Made by a program: the position numbers and the translations under genes. Below the pieces are notes generated by a model. That model was not told the origin of the DNA and ran no database searches. It was given only the letters and a program-made list of their open reading frames with translations. From Acidobacteriota bacterium (GTDB lineage Bacteria; Acidobacteriota; Blastocatellia; UBA7656): a stretch of DNA of 64,000 bases. Below are positions 25,830 through 34,883 of this stretch, in pieces. The stretch spans positions 27,276 to 91,275 of the forward strand of contig JACQDB010000116.1 in NCBI GenBank assembly GCA_016201275.1. Reading direction: 5' to 3'. How positions within the stretch are numbered: position 1 is the stretch's first letter; each line of letters begins with the position of its first letter.

Positions 25830-28800
25830 ATGAAGATATTAATCGGCAAAGCCAACTCTGGAAAAACTACGCGCCTGCTATTGCGTATAGCGGAAGTTGT
25901 CGGCAGCAATCGCGGCAAACCGATTTTATTGGTTCCCTCAAGCAACAGCGCTGCGGTGTTTCTTGAGCGCTTAACGCCGTTTCTGCCGCCGCAATTTTCC
26001 ACCCAAGCACAACCGTTGATTATCACCTTTCCCGCTTTTGCTGAAAAACTATTTCGTCATTTGGGCAAGCCTTATGCCTTGCTGTCAACCATTGAGCGGC
26101 AGCGCATTTTGCAAAGCATCATTGCCGGATTAGCCGAAGAAAAGGCGCTGGAATATTTCGCCAACAACGCCGATAAACCCGGACTGTGGCATTCGCTGGC
26201 GAAGTTTATAGATGAGCTATGGAACAGCGGCACGGATGCGGCGGCCTTCGCAAAGGTGGCGCAGGGCGGTAGTAAAAAAGATGCTGACATCGCCAGAATT
26301 TTCCGCCGCTATGAAGCAAGGTTGCAACAGCGCCGCGTGATGGATGGCGAAAGCGCGCCGTTTTTTGCGCTTCAAGCCTTGCAGTCAATATCCGGCGCGA
26401 CTTCTCTTGAACCTGAAAAATCGCTGCAAAAGTTGCAGCAGGATTTTCCGTTGGTGGTTGCCGATGGCTTCGATTTTTTTACTGCGGTTCAGGTGCAGTT
26501 GTTGTCCACGATCAGCGCCCTTGGCATAGAAACCGCCGCCGCCTTCACCTATGAAGCCGAGCGTGCGGTGCATATGTGGCAACAGCCAACCCACCAACGC
26601 TGCAAACAGGAAGCGGCTGAGTTTCTGTTTTGTGAGGCTCAACCCGGCTCCCGCATCGCCCAGGTCGCGGCGCATTTGATGGACGATGCAAAACCAGAAT
26701 CTGATAACGAGACTGAAGACGTAGAGCGCGAGGGTGTAAAGGCGCGAGCTAAGATTACTGCTGGAAATGAACCGAGCCTTGAGCCTGAACCGAGCGTTGA
26801 ACAAGAACTGAGCATTGAGCATGAAGCGAGCGTTGGGCATGAACTGAGCCTTGAGAATGAACTGAGCGTTGAGCATGAAGCGAGCGTTGAGCACGAACCG
26901 AGCCTTGCACAAGAGCGCTTGGCCGATCAATGTACGGGCGACCACAGAGGGTCGCCCCTGCGTCAAGGGGCGACCCTCTGTGGTCGCCCGTACAAGCAAG
27001 CGATAACTGAACTAGCAGGGCGAATTTTATCACCCTCATCAACCAGTCCGAGTGACCAGAAGGGCGCAGCGACGATGCAAATCGTTTCGGCGGCGGATCG
27101 TGCCGGTGAAGTGCGCGCCGTTGCCAGAGAAATCAAACGGCTGGTCTTGGAAGAAAAAATTTCGCTTGATGAGATAACCATTGTTTGTCGTTCCTTGAAT
27201 CTCTACGCTGATCCGCTTGAGCGAGTGTTTGCGGAATGCGCTGTTCCGCTTGAACTCGACAATCAATTGCCGCTTGGCGAAAACCCTTTCATCGTTGCCT
27301 TGCTGCGGTTGGTGAATCTTCACGCCGAGCAGTTTCAACGGCGAATGGTGATAACCTCTTTGCGCTCGCCGTACTTTGATTTTTCAGCCTTCGGGTTTGA
27401 CGACGACCGGATAAATTTATTGGAGCAGATTTCGTTTAGTGAACGAATCATTCAAACCGAAGCGCAATGGCAAGAGGTGCTAGGAAATCCCCCCCAAAGC
27501 CCAGCCGTTGATGCTTATGAACCCGCTTCGCCCGTGATTGATGCACCCACGAAATCAACTCTGCTGACCAAACTCAATCAGTTTTTTACAGCGGTAAGTT
27601 TTTCACTCAAAGCGACGAGAGCAATTTTCGTTCGCCAAATTCTCGCACTGTTGAACACCCTGAAAGTCGAAGAACGCATGGCGCAAAGCGATCAGGCAAA
27701 AGTTGATGCAGCGGCGTGGCAAGCTTTTTCTACTCTTCTACAAACACTAGGCAAAGAAACTCCTCTGGAAACTTTTGCTCAAGCCAAGGCAATCAACGCC
27801 GTGCCGCCGCCAGGCCGGTTTGAAACATCGCCTCAAGAAATTAACTGGTCGGCATTTTATTACGAGTTGGAGAGCGCCGTGGCAGCGACTTCGTTCCGTC
27901 GTCCATCGCCAATGACGGCAAAGATTTTGGTGCAGGAGGCGCACAATTTACGTCCGCGAAAGTATCAAGCGATTTTTGTGATCGGCTTAATCGAAGGCGA
28001 ATTTCCTAAGAAATCCACCGAAACTACGCCTTACACGCTGGCCGAAAAAAAACGCTTGCGCCAACAGGGCATAGATTTTTCGGAGACCATCAACGATGCC
28101 GGAGCCGACTTGACGCAATTTCATAAAGCTCTGACTCGCGCTGCCGAACGCCTTTATTTAAGCTATGCGCGCACCGATTCTTCGGGCGGTGAGTTGCTGA
28201 AATCTTATCTTCTAGATGAAGTTCTCGCGGTCGCAAATCCCGCAGACCTTCATCAATTGCATCTGGAAAAACAGAATGAAAGAACAGCTATACATTGCGC
28301 CGCGTCGCTTGAAGAACTGGCGCTCATCGCCGCTGCAAGGTGGCGTCATCACCATGCAAAACGGCACGAGGCGCACGCTGCTCTTTTCGCCGACCCGCTT
28401 GCCGATATGCTGGCGGAAAATTTACCGAGTTGGCCTGCAACACGGCGTGGTCTGGCCGTAGAACAGCGCCGTCTCTCCGGCTTGGAAGTTGGCGCGTATG
28501 GCGGCGTATTTGACGACCGCATCGTTGCCGGAAAAATCAACGCGATCTTTAACGAAGACTATACCTGGAGCGCCACCCGTTTGAATGATTACGGTATCTG
28601 TCCGTTTCGCTTCTTCGCCAAACATCTGTTGAACCTCGCGCCGATCAAAGAACCCTCCGTAGGTTTTGCCGCCGAAGGTTTAGGCATCGCTTATCACAAA
28701 ATTCTTGAAAAAACTTTTCGCGATTTACGGAACAAGGGTCTGACCTTGAGCGCCGCGACGTTTGATGAGGCGGTCCAGATTGCCTACGACCACTGTGAAG

Positions 28801-29423
28801 CGACGCTGCAAAAGATGCTCGACGAGCGCCTGATTCGCCAGAGCGCTTTATGGGATTTCGAGAAGAGCGAAATGAAAAAACGCCTCCATAATCTGCTGCG
28901 CGCCGAAGCCCTTTGGCAAAGCGAACAAACCATCGAGCCGATTCGCTTTGAGCAAAGTTTCGGCCAAGGCGGACAAGCGCCGCTCACTATCGAAAGCGCC
29001 GATGGGAGCATCAAGATTCGCGGCAGCATAGATCGCATTGATAAGCAGGGCGATGGCCTGGCGGTGATTGATTATAAAACTTCACGCTCGCCAATTAATG
29101 CCAAAGATGCTCTCGAAGGGCGCAACCTGCAATTACCGATTTATCTGCTGGCGGCGCAACGTGTACTGAAACTTGGGGAAGCGGTGACCGGCGGTTATTA
29201 TCTGCACATCTACAGTTGTAAAAAAGGTTCGGAGTTTCCGAACAAAATGATGGACATGAAAACCATCACGGAAAAAGCCGAAGCCTTTATACGTGAGTAT
29301 GTGAGCAAAGCGCGCCGCGCCGAATTTCCGATTCAACCGAATCAACAACGCTGTCCGCCGTATTGCGAATTCGATTCGCTGTGCCGCATACAATCTTTAG
29401 GCGCGGCAGTCGAAGAAGAATGA
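25830..29423 (+). CDS. AddB/RecB-like helicase-nuclease with in-frame palindrome
   Basis: 1197 aa. The N-terminus has a Walker A (GKANSGKTTRL, ~7-17) and the inactive-helicase architecture of AddB; the C-terminal ~250 residues are a RecB-type nuclease (RGSIDRID..., VIDYKTS with D and K). Four cysteines typical of the AddB iron-sulfur clamp are seen: one in YGICPFRFF (~929) and three in QRCPPYCEFDSLC (~1178). It would process double-strand ends with an AddA partner, which is not in the window. Residues ~314-361 are eight hexapeptide repeats of E-x-S-x-E-x, directly followed by ~21 residues encoded by a perfect palindrome (TGDHRGSPLRQGATLCGRPY), both inserted between helicase subdomains without breaking the frame. 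Confidence 0.88.
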   Translation: MKILIGKANSGKTTRLLLRIAEVVGSNRGKPILLVPSSNSAAVFLERLTPFLPPQFSTQAQPLIITFPAFAEKLFRHLGKPYALLSTIERQRILQSIIAGLAEEKALEYFANNADKPGLWHSLAKFIDELWNSGTDAAAFAKVAQGGSKKDADIARIFRRYEARLQQRRVMDGESAPFFALQALQSISGATSLEPEKSLQKLQQDFPLVVADGFDFFTAVQVQLLSTISALGIETAAAFTYEAERAVHMWQQPTHQRCKQEAAEFLFCEAQPGSRIAQVAAHLMDDAKPESDNETEDVEREGVKARAKITAGNEPSLEPEPSVEQELSIEHEASVGHELSLENELSVEHEASVEHEPSLAQERLADQCTGDHRGSPLRQGATLCGRPYKQAITELAGRILSPSSTSPSDQKGAATMQIVSAADRAGEVRAVAREIKRLVLEEKISLDEITIVCRSLNLYADPLERVFAECAVPLELDNQLPLGENPFIVALLRLVNLHAEQFQRRMVITSLRSPYFDFSAFGFDDDRINLLEQISFSERIIQTEAQWQEVLGNPPQSPAVDAYEPASPVIDAPTKSTLLTKLNQFFTAVSFSLKATRAIFVRQILALLNTLKVEERMAQSDQAKVDAAAWQAFSTLLQTLGKETPLETFAQAKAINAVPPPGRFETSPQEINWSAFYYELESAVAATSFRRPSPMTAKILVQEAHNLRPRKYQAIFVIGLIEGEFPKKSTETTPYTLAEKKRLRQQGIDFSETINDAGADLTQFHKALTRAAERLYLSYARTDSSGGELLKSYLLDEVLAVANPADLHQLHLEKQNERTAIHCAASLEELALIAAARWRHHHAKRHEAHAALFADPLADMLAENLPSWPATRRGLAVEQRRLSGLEVGAYGGVFDDRIVAGKINAIFNEDYTWSATRLNDYGICPFRFFAKHLLNLAPIKEPSVGFAAEGLGIAYHKILEKTFRDLRNKGLTLSAATFDEAVQIAYDHCEATLQKMLDERLIRQSALWDFEKSEMKKRLHNLLRAEALWQSEQTIEPIRFEQSFGQGGQAPLTIESADGSIKIRGSIDRIDKQGDGLAVIDYKTSRSPINAKDALEGRNLQLPIYLLAAQRVLKLGEAVTGGYYLHIYSCKKGSEFPNKMMDMKTITEKAEAFIREYVSKARRAEFPIQPNQQRCPPYCEFDSLCRIQSLGAAVEEE
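26769..26912 (+). repeat. 18-bp in-frame tandem repeat, eight copies
   Basis: Degenerate units like TGAGCATGAAGCGAGCGT encode hexapeptides EPSLEP, EPSVEQ, ELSIEH, EASVGH, ELSLEN, ELSVEH, EASVEH, EPSLAQ. It forms an acidic linker within the AddB-like protein. Copy number should vary between strains. Confidence 0.9.
26931..26994. repeat. Perfect 29-bp-arm palindrome inside coding sequence
   Basis: TGTACGGGCGACCACAGAGG... and its exact complement around a 6-nt loop (GCGTCA), read in frame as CTGDHRGSPLRQGATLCGRPY. The core TGxACGGGCGACC recurs, shorter, in the MITE at 60611. Length (64 bp) plus 2 flanking bases keeps the frame open. It behaves like the coding palindromic elements known from Rickettsia (analogy only). 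Confidence 0.9.
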
Positions 29424-29524
29424 ACGGCCAGAGGATTCGTTGAGGCTGCCATTTCGCTTTGCCGCCCACCCGTTGAAGCGCTACAATCCGAAGTCTCAAA
29501 ATTGAATTCATTTTGAAAAATCAC

Positions 29525-30673
29525 ATGATCGAAAACGACATCACCGTGCGCGCAGTGCGCTCGCCAAAAGAGCAGAAACAATTTCTCGAACTGCCCTATC
29601 AACTCTACAAGGGACACCCGCACTGGATTCCGCAACTGCGTATAGCGCAGCAGGATATTCTCAATACCCGCAAGCATCCGTTCTATCAAACCTCTGAGGT
29701 GGAAAAGTTTTTGGCCTTGCGCGCAGGCAAAGTGGTCGGGCGCATCATGGCAATCGTCAATCGCGCTCATAATGAATATCATCAGGAACAGGCCGGTTTC
29801 TTTGGCTTTTTTGAAGTTGAAAATAATTTCGCCACCGCCAAACACTTGCTTGATGCGGCGCGTGACTGGTTGCAATCAAAAGGCGCACAGCGTCTGCGCG
29901 GGCCGGTCAATCCTTCGACCAATTATGAATGCGGCTTGCTCGTGCAAGGTTTCGATCAAGACCCCGCCGTGATGATGCCTTACAATTTTGCCTACTATGC
30001 AGAGTTGTTGGAGGGTTATGGAATGCACAAGATGGTTGACTTGTTCGCCTATGAAATCGGCGTCAGCGTTTTCAATATGTCGGAAAAACTCAAGCGCGTA
30101 GCCGACCGTTTGAAGAGCAAGTACCGCATCAGTCTTCGCAACATCAATATGAAAGACTTCAAGAATGAAGTGCAAATCGTCCGCCGGATTTATAACGATG
30201 CGTGGAGCAACAACTGGGGTTTTGTGCCGGTCAGCGAAGACGAATTCAAGCATCTGGCGAACGATATGAAACAGATCGTTGACCCGTCTGTGGTCTTTGT
30301 CGCCGAGCGTCTGGAAGACGACGGGAGCAAGCGACCGATAGGGTTTTTCCTCGCCGTGCCGGACATCAACCGCGCTTTGAAGAAGACCAACGGCAATCTT
30401 TTTCCTACCGGCTTGCTCAAATTGTTATGGCATTCGCGCCAGATCAATTATATGCGGATCATCACTATGGGCGTGGTCAAAGAGTTTCAACCGCTAGGCA
30501 TTGCGGCGGTCTTTTACGATGAAATTTATCGGCGTGCGGTTTCCGGCAAATTCAAAGATGGCGAGATGAGTTGGGTTTTGGAGAACAACATGATGATGAA
30601 TCGTTCGGCGGAATTAATTGGCGGTAAGGTATCGAAGGTCTATCGCATTTATGAAACGCGCCTAATAGATTAG
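29525..30673 (+). CDS. GNAT-like N-acetyltransferase family protein (YghO-like)
   Basis: 382 aa from ATG 29525; a TTG at 29513 is the track start and neither has a strong ribosome site. The N-terminal half has ITVRAVRSPKEQKQFLELPYQLYKG.P.WIP.L and AGKVVGRIMAIVNRAHNEYH...GFFGFFE, the opening of a GNAT domain; a second half continues with FFLAVPDINRALKK and GVVKEFQPLGIAAVFYDEIY, also GNAT-like. The family is known from E. coli YghO and lacks a defined substrate. It stands alone between the nuclease gene and the BON protein. Confidence 0.8.
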   Translation: MIENDITVRAVRSPKEQKQFLELPYQLYKGHPHWIPQLRIAQQDILNTRKHPFYQTSEVEKFLALRAGKVVGRIMAIVNRAHNEYHQEQAGFFGFFEVENNFATAKHLLDAARDWLQSKGAQRLRGPVNPSTNYECGLLVQGFDQDPAVMMPYNFAYYAELLEGYGMHKMVDLFAYEIGVSVFNMSEKLKRVADRLKSKYRISLRNINMKDFKNEVQIVRRIYNDAWSNNWGFVPVSEDEFKHLANDMKQIVDPSVVFVAERLEDDGSKRPIGFFLAVPDINRALKKTNGNLFPTGLLKLLWHSRQINYMRIITMGVVKEFQPLGIAAVFYDEIYRRAVSGKFKDGEMSWVLENNMMMNRSAELIGGKVSKVYRIYETRLID

Positions 30674-30772
30674 AATACCAGCGCACTGCTTTATGCAGCG
30701 CTGCTTCATCCTGTTGACCATCCATCGCAGCGTATCGGGTTGCTGATAGCTGCGCCTTGAGCAGGAGACGAA

Positions 30773-31618
30773 TTGACCATGCGAAAAGCGATTGTCGTAA
30801 TGATCCTTGTGGTTTTGCTTGCCGGTGGCGGCTATTACGTTTACAAAAATGGCTGGCACTGGCCGTCTTCACCGTCGGCGCTTTTTTCTGCCGATGCTGA
30901 TACCGCCAACAAAGTGAAAGACTCGTTTCGATTTTCCAAACGGCTGTCCGGTTTCAACATCAACGTGGCTTCAAACAGCGGCAAAGTGGTTTTGACCGGA
31001 CAATTGCCGTCCGAGAGTTTGAAAGCGCTGGCTGGCGAAATCGCCAGCGATACCCGTGGCGTCTCTGAAGTGAAAAATGACATCGCGGTTGACCCGGCGG
31101 CGCAACCTTCGATTGAAAATGCGCGCATAGATGATCTGGAAATCCGTGCCGCTATTTTAGAAGCCTTCGCTCGCAGCCCCGAACTGGGCGGCAAAAGCAT
31201 AGATGTGAAAGTCGAAAATAAAATGGTGACATTGGCGGGAACGGTGGACACCCCGGCGCAAAAAAGCGGCGCGGAACAAACGGTGCGCGCCGTTGATGGA
31301 GTCGCCGGTGTGGCCAATAATCTGGCCGTGACCAATCCGCAGGCGACCGCAGAACCGTCCGCTATGGCGTCGCAAAAACCGTCCGAGACCACAGCGGATT
31401 TGGCCAAAACCGTAGAGTTCGAGTTGTTTCGCACCGGCGCGTTTGACACAACGAAGATGAAGATCACGGCGGCGGGCGATAGCGTGACGCTGGCTGGAAC
31501 GGCGCGTTCCAAAGCCGAGCAGTTGCTGGCGGAAAAGATTGCTCAATCCATCCACGGCGTGAATAAAGTGGTCAATGAATTGAAAGTTGTGGCACCTTTG
31601 CCACCGACAAAAAAATAG
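30773..31618 (+). CDS. Membrane-anchored protein with three BON domains
   Basis: 281 aa. Residues ~5-23 are an N-terminal membrane anchor (AIVVMILVVLLAGGGYYVY). Three BON repeats follow at ~45-105, ~120-180 and ~210-275, each with the pattern of a variable helix, then V.L.G.......A......V.GV..V.N.L (for example VTLAGTVDTPAQKSGAEQTVRAVDGVAGVANNLAV). BON domains bind phospholipid surfaces and occur in envelope stress proteins such as OsmY. The start is a TTG five bases after AGGAG, or the ATG two codons on. No partner gene is evident. Confidence 0.85.
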   Translation: MTMRKAIVVMILVVLLAGGGYYVYKNGWHWPSSPSALFSADADTANKVKDSFRFSKRLSGFNINVASNSGKVVLTGQLPSESLKALAGEIASDTRGVSEVKNDIAVDPAAQPSIENARIDDLEIRAAILEAFARSPELGGKSIDVKVENKMVTLAGTVDTPAQKSGAEQTVRAVDGVAGVANNLAVTNPQATAEPSAMASQKPSETTADLAKTVEFELFRTGAFDTTKMKITAAGDSVTLAGTARSKAEQLLAEKIAQSIHGVNKVVNELKVVAPLPPTKK

Positions 31619-31823
31619 CGAGGCTAAATGCGCCAAAGACGAAAAGGTTGTGGTCAGCTATAATCAAGGCGATGAAACGGCTGTCCCGTATCACTTTTCG
31701 CAGTAGAGCAAAACCGAGACGATAGCACCGTAAATATTCAAGCTTGTGGAGTACCGGTTTCATACGAGATTTTCCTAAAGGATTCAGCCTGGCGGTTTCA
31801 AGTAACGGACGTTAAGGGGTCGT

Positions 31824-33629
31824 GTGCAACAGTCGGAACGGACAAAGAAGTGGTATAAAATCGAACTCGGTGCGACGCGCATCTTCCAGCGTATCCATCT
31901 TCCGCCCAATCAGAAAAATTTTATTCTCACGGTCATCATCGCTATTGCTTGTGGTTTGATGGCGGTCACCTACCACTTATTGATTAAACTGGTATCGGCC
32001 AATGTCATTGACCGCGTGATGGCCATCGAAGGCTCCTCGCGTCCTTTCTGGATGATGGTGGTTCCGACGCTGGGCGGTTTGGTCGCCGGTCTCTTGATTT
32101 ATTTCTTTTTCCCGGAAGCTCGCGGCAGCGGTATTCCGCAAGTCAAGGTCGCCTATTCGATGGATTACGGGCGCGTGCCTTTGCGCGCCGCCTTTGGCAA
32201 AGCCATCGTTTCGGCGTTAAGCGTCGGCAGCGGCGGCAGTCTGGGGCGCGAAGGCCCCACCGTGCAAATCTGTGCGGCGATTTCGTATGCGGTATCGAAA
32301 CTCTTTTCAGTGCCGCGCCGCGTCCAGATGAACCAATTGCCGATCAGCGCCGCCGCCGCGCTCGCCGCCGCTTTTAATGCGCCGCTTGCCGCCGTCACCT
32401 TTGCCATAGAAGAGATCATCGGCGACCTCAATCAAAAACTCGCCGCCTCTATAGTCATCGCCGCTGTGATTGCGTCAACCATTGAGCGCTGGTTATTGGG
32501 CGAGCATCCTTTGTTTGCGGGCGCGAATGTCTATGTCTTGAATCGGCCATTGGAATTGCTGGCCTATGCTGGATTGGGCGTCGCGGCGGGCATCGTCGGG
32601 GTGATTTTTTCCAAGATGATTTTATGGTTGCGTATGGTTTTTCGTGACCGCATCAATGTGCCTGTGTGGTCGAAACCGGCCATCGGCGGGATGATTCTCG
32701 GCGTCATAGGTTTGTGGCAACCGCACGCTCTGGGCTTGGGCTATGACTATCTGGGAACGGTTTTGCAGGGGCAGGATCATCTATTGTTGAAAGGCGTTTT
32801 GATGTTGATGGTGGCCAAAGCGCTGGCTTCGTCGTTCAGTTACGGGTCGGGAATGTCTGGCGGCGTCTTGGGGCCGTCTCTCTTCATCGGCGGGATGTTG
32901 GGCGCGGCGATGTGGCATCTGGTAGCCTTTTTAAATCCCACCGTTCAAGCCGCCAGAGGTTCGTTTGCTCTGGTTGGCATGGGCGCGATGTTTGCCGCTG
33001 TGATTCGCGCCCCGATGACTTCGATTCTGTTGATCTTCGAGATGACCAACAACTACGCGATTATTTTATCGGTGATGGTGGCCAACGCCACCGCGTATCT
33101 GGTGGCTTCGCGATTTTCGCCCTTGCCGTTATATGAAGCGTTGCTGTTTCAAGATGGCATCAACATCAGCCACGCGCCCAAGACCGATGCCTTGGCGCGC
33201 ATCACGGCGGCGTCCGTGATGACGCGGGAAGTGGTCACCTTGCCTGATGATATAACCGTGAATGAAGCCCTAGACATCGTTGGCAGATTGGAATTCAACG
33301 GCTATCCGGTTTGTACAGATGGTCGAATGATTGGCTTGATTACCACCAATGATTTGAAGCGACTGGAAGCCAAAGGTAATAAAGCGGCGATGCTGACGGA
33401 GGTGATGACGCGGAAAATTGTTCACACTCATCCCGACCAGACTTTGGATAAAGTGGTGTTGAAACTGGCACAGCGCGAACTGTCGCAATTGCCTGTGGTT
33501 TCACGCGCCGATGATTCGCGGCTATTGGGCATCATCACTTTGCGCGATATTGCCCGCGCGCAAGCGCGACTGGCATCAAGTAAATATTCCCTCGATCAGG
33601 ACGACACCATTCAACCTGTGAACCGCTAA
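31824..33629 (+). CDS. ClC-type chloride channel/antiporter with CBS pair
   Basis: 601 aa. About 10-12 membrane segments between ~30 and 430 carry the ClC motifs GSGIPQV, GREGP (with the gating Glu) and GGVLGPSLFIG; the usual GxFxP Phe is Leu here. The proton Glu of antiporters would lie in the SNARYEA-like central part and cannot be placed by eye, so transporter versus channel is open. The C-terminal ~150 residues form two CBS domains (VMTREVVTLPDDITVNEAL..., VMTRKIVHTHPDQTLDKVV...), which bind adenine nucleotides and regulate the pore. Starts at GTG four bases after AAGGGG. Confidence 0.92.
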   Translation: MQQSERTKKWYKIELGATRIFQRIHLPPNQKNFILTVIIAIACGLMAVTYHLLIKLVSANVIDRVMAIEGSSRPFWMMVVPTLGGLVAGLLIYFFFPEARGSGIPQVKVAYSMDYGRVPLRAAFGKAIVSALSVGSGGSLGREGPTVQICAAISYAVSKLFSVPRRVQMNQLPISAAAALAAAFNAPLAAVTFAIEEIIGDLNQKLAASIVIAAVIASTIERWLLGEHPLFAGANVYVLNRPLELLAYAGLGVAAGIVGVIFSKMILWLRMVFRDRINVPVWSKPAIGGMILGVIGLWQPHALGLGYDYLGTVLQGQDHLLLKGVLMLMVAKALASSFSYGSGMSGGVLGPSLFIGGMLGAAMWHLVAFLNPTVQAARGSFALVGMGAMFAAVIRAPMTSILLIFEMTNNYAIILSVMVANATAYLVASRFSPLPLYEALLFQDGINISHAPKTDALARITAASVMTREVVTLPDDITVNEALDIVGRLEFNGYPVCTDGRMIGLITTNDLKRLEAKGNKAAMLTEVMTRKIVHTHPDQTLDKVVLKLAQRELSQLPVVSRADDSRLLGIITLRDIARAQARLASSKYSLDQDDTIQPVNR

Positions 33630-33703
33630 GTAGGCGCGTGCGTGGTTGCTAGAGGCTGTCTCTTCCCGCTGCTGGCGAGGCTGCCGGAAATGATTTTGGT
33701 GCG

Positions 33704-33988
33704 TCATTGCTTTTTGAACAGGTTGTCGAAATCAAGCCGGGCGCTGTCGCGTTGTTTGACAATCAAATTCCTGGTCTCTTTTCGCGCCACAAAGAAGTCG
33801 CAATAATTCGCTTTCTCGCGGTCGGTTACCCATTCGGCTTGTGGTTCGAGGCATTTGTTATGCGCTGTCGGCTCGTACTGATCACAGTTGACACAGCAGT
33901 GAACATCGGCCTCGCACTTTGGACAAACATCCGAACGATATATTTTCCCTTCCAAAAAAACTTTTGCGCCACAGTGAAAACAGATCAT
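33704..33988 (-). CDS. Small cysteine-rich zinc-ribbon protein
   Basis: 94 aa with four CxxC-type knuckles: CFHCG, CPKCE, CCVNC and later C/C (NKCLEP, ANYCDFF), enough for two zinc sites. The phrase YCDFF.ARK near the C-terminus recurs in a widespread uncharacterised family. GGAG lies seven bases before the ATG. It may follow the secreted-protein gene at 34060-34830 on the same strand (71 bp apart). Function unknown; nucleic-acid or protein binding is likely. Confidence 0.75.
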   Translation of the reverse strand: MICFHCGAKVFLEGKIYRSDVCPKCEADVHCCVNCDQYEPTAHNKCLEPQAEWVTDREKANYCDFFVARKETRNLIVKQRDSARLDFDNLFKKQ

Positions 33989-34059
33989 AGGATTTCTCCA
34001 AACGCTGTACTTATCATTCGCTCAAGCGGCAAACCGTCAGTGCCATTGTAAAACCAACC

Positions 34060-34830
34060 CTAGCGCGATTTCAAAAGTAATCTTACGCGCTCGATTTTTT
34101 CGGTGGCTCGCTTCCACAGGCCGCCCACCAGTTTATCGGCGTTAAAGCGATTGCCGACCACGGCAGCGGTTCGCATTTCGGGATACAAGGCCAGCACATC
34201 GGCGACAAGGGTTTCGGTTTCACTCAAGGTGCCGTCCGTGCCAATCTTGAGCGTCCAGACCGTGCGCGCCGCATTGTAATCAATAATCGCCCCAGCCAAT
34301 AAGGCCAGGATGCGCGCTTCACTTTGATTATCCGAGGCGCTGTATTTTTGTAGGAATTTATCGGCGACGCGGCGCAGGCGAATCAACTGGTCGTCATAAT
34401 CAGTGTAGCTGGAGCCGGTGCGGGTCTCGTCATTCATCAACTGAAAAGCCTTGAGCGGCGCGTTCAATTCGCGCAAAAAATTTTCCCCTGCCGGTTGTAG
34501 CAGCGGCGTGGTCTCCAGCCGCTTCGCGGTATCGAAAGAGAGGGCGGCGATGGATTCAAAGGGAATAACCGATTCCATATTGTTGGCGCGCAGGCGCACG
34601 CTGAAAGCATTCAAGTCAAGCACCTCGCCGGTCAAGGTATCGCCGCCTTTGGTTTGAATCAACACGGTTGCACCGATGATTGGCGCAACCGACATGGGCG
34701 CAGCCGAGGGCGCAGTTTTGGCCGCCGTTTTACCGGAGGCTTTGGGGCGCGGCTTCTTGCCTTTCTGGGCGCTTGCGACTCCACCCCAACCCAGGCTCAA
34801 AAATAAAAGGAGAACTACGATTCGTCTCAT
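34060..34830 (-). CDS. Secreted protein with Sm-like N-terminal segment, unknown function
   Basis: 256 aa. Residues 1-21 are a signal peptide (MRRIVVLLLFLSLGWGGVASAQ), followed by a Lys/Ala-rich stretch. Residues ~55-95 (ATVLIQTKGGDTLTGEVLDLNAFSVRL) look like a small beta barrel of the Sm/LSm type that is often seen in such secreted proteins. The rest is helical. It is 53 bp downstream of the E1 alpha gene and same-stranded, so possibly co-transcribed. I do not assign a function. Confidence 0.7.
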   Translation of the reverse strand: MRRIVVLLLFLSLGWGGVASAQKGKKPRPKASGKTAAKTAPSAAPMSVAPIIGATVLIQTKGGDTLTGEVLDLNAFSVRLRANNMESVIPFESIAALSFDTAKRLETTPLLQPAGENFLRELNAPLKAFQLMNDETRTGSSYTDYDDQLIRLRRVADKFLQKYSASDNQSEARILALLAGAIIDYNAARTVWTLKIGTDGTLSETETLVADVLALYPEMRTAAVVGNRFNADKLVGGLWKRATEKIERVRLLLKSR

Positions 34831-34883
34831 ATAAATTTTTCTCTATAGTGGCGGCAACGGTTCGCTGCCAAGTGTTCGGCGCG

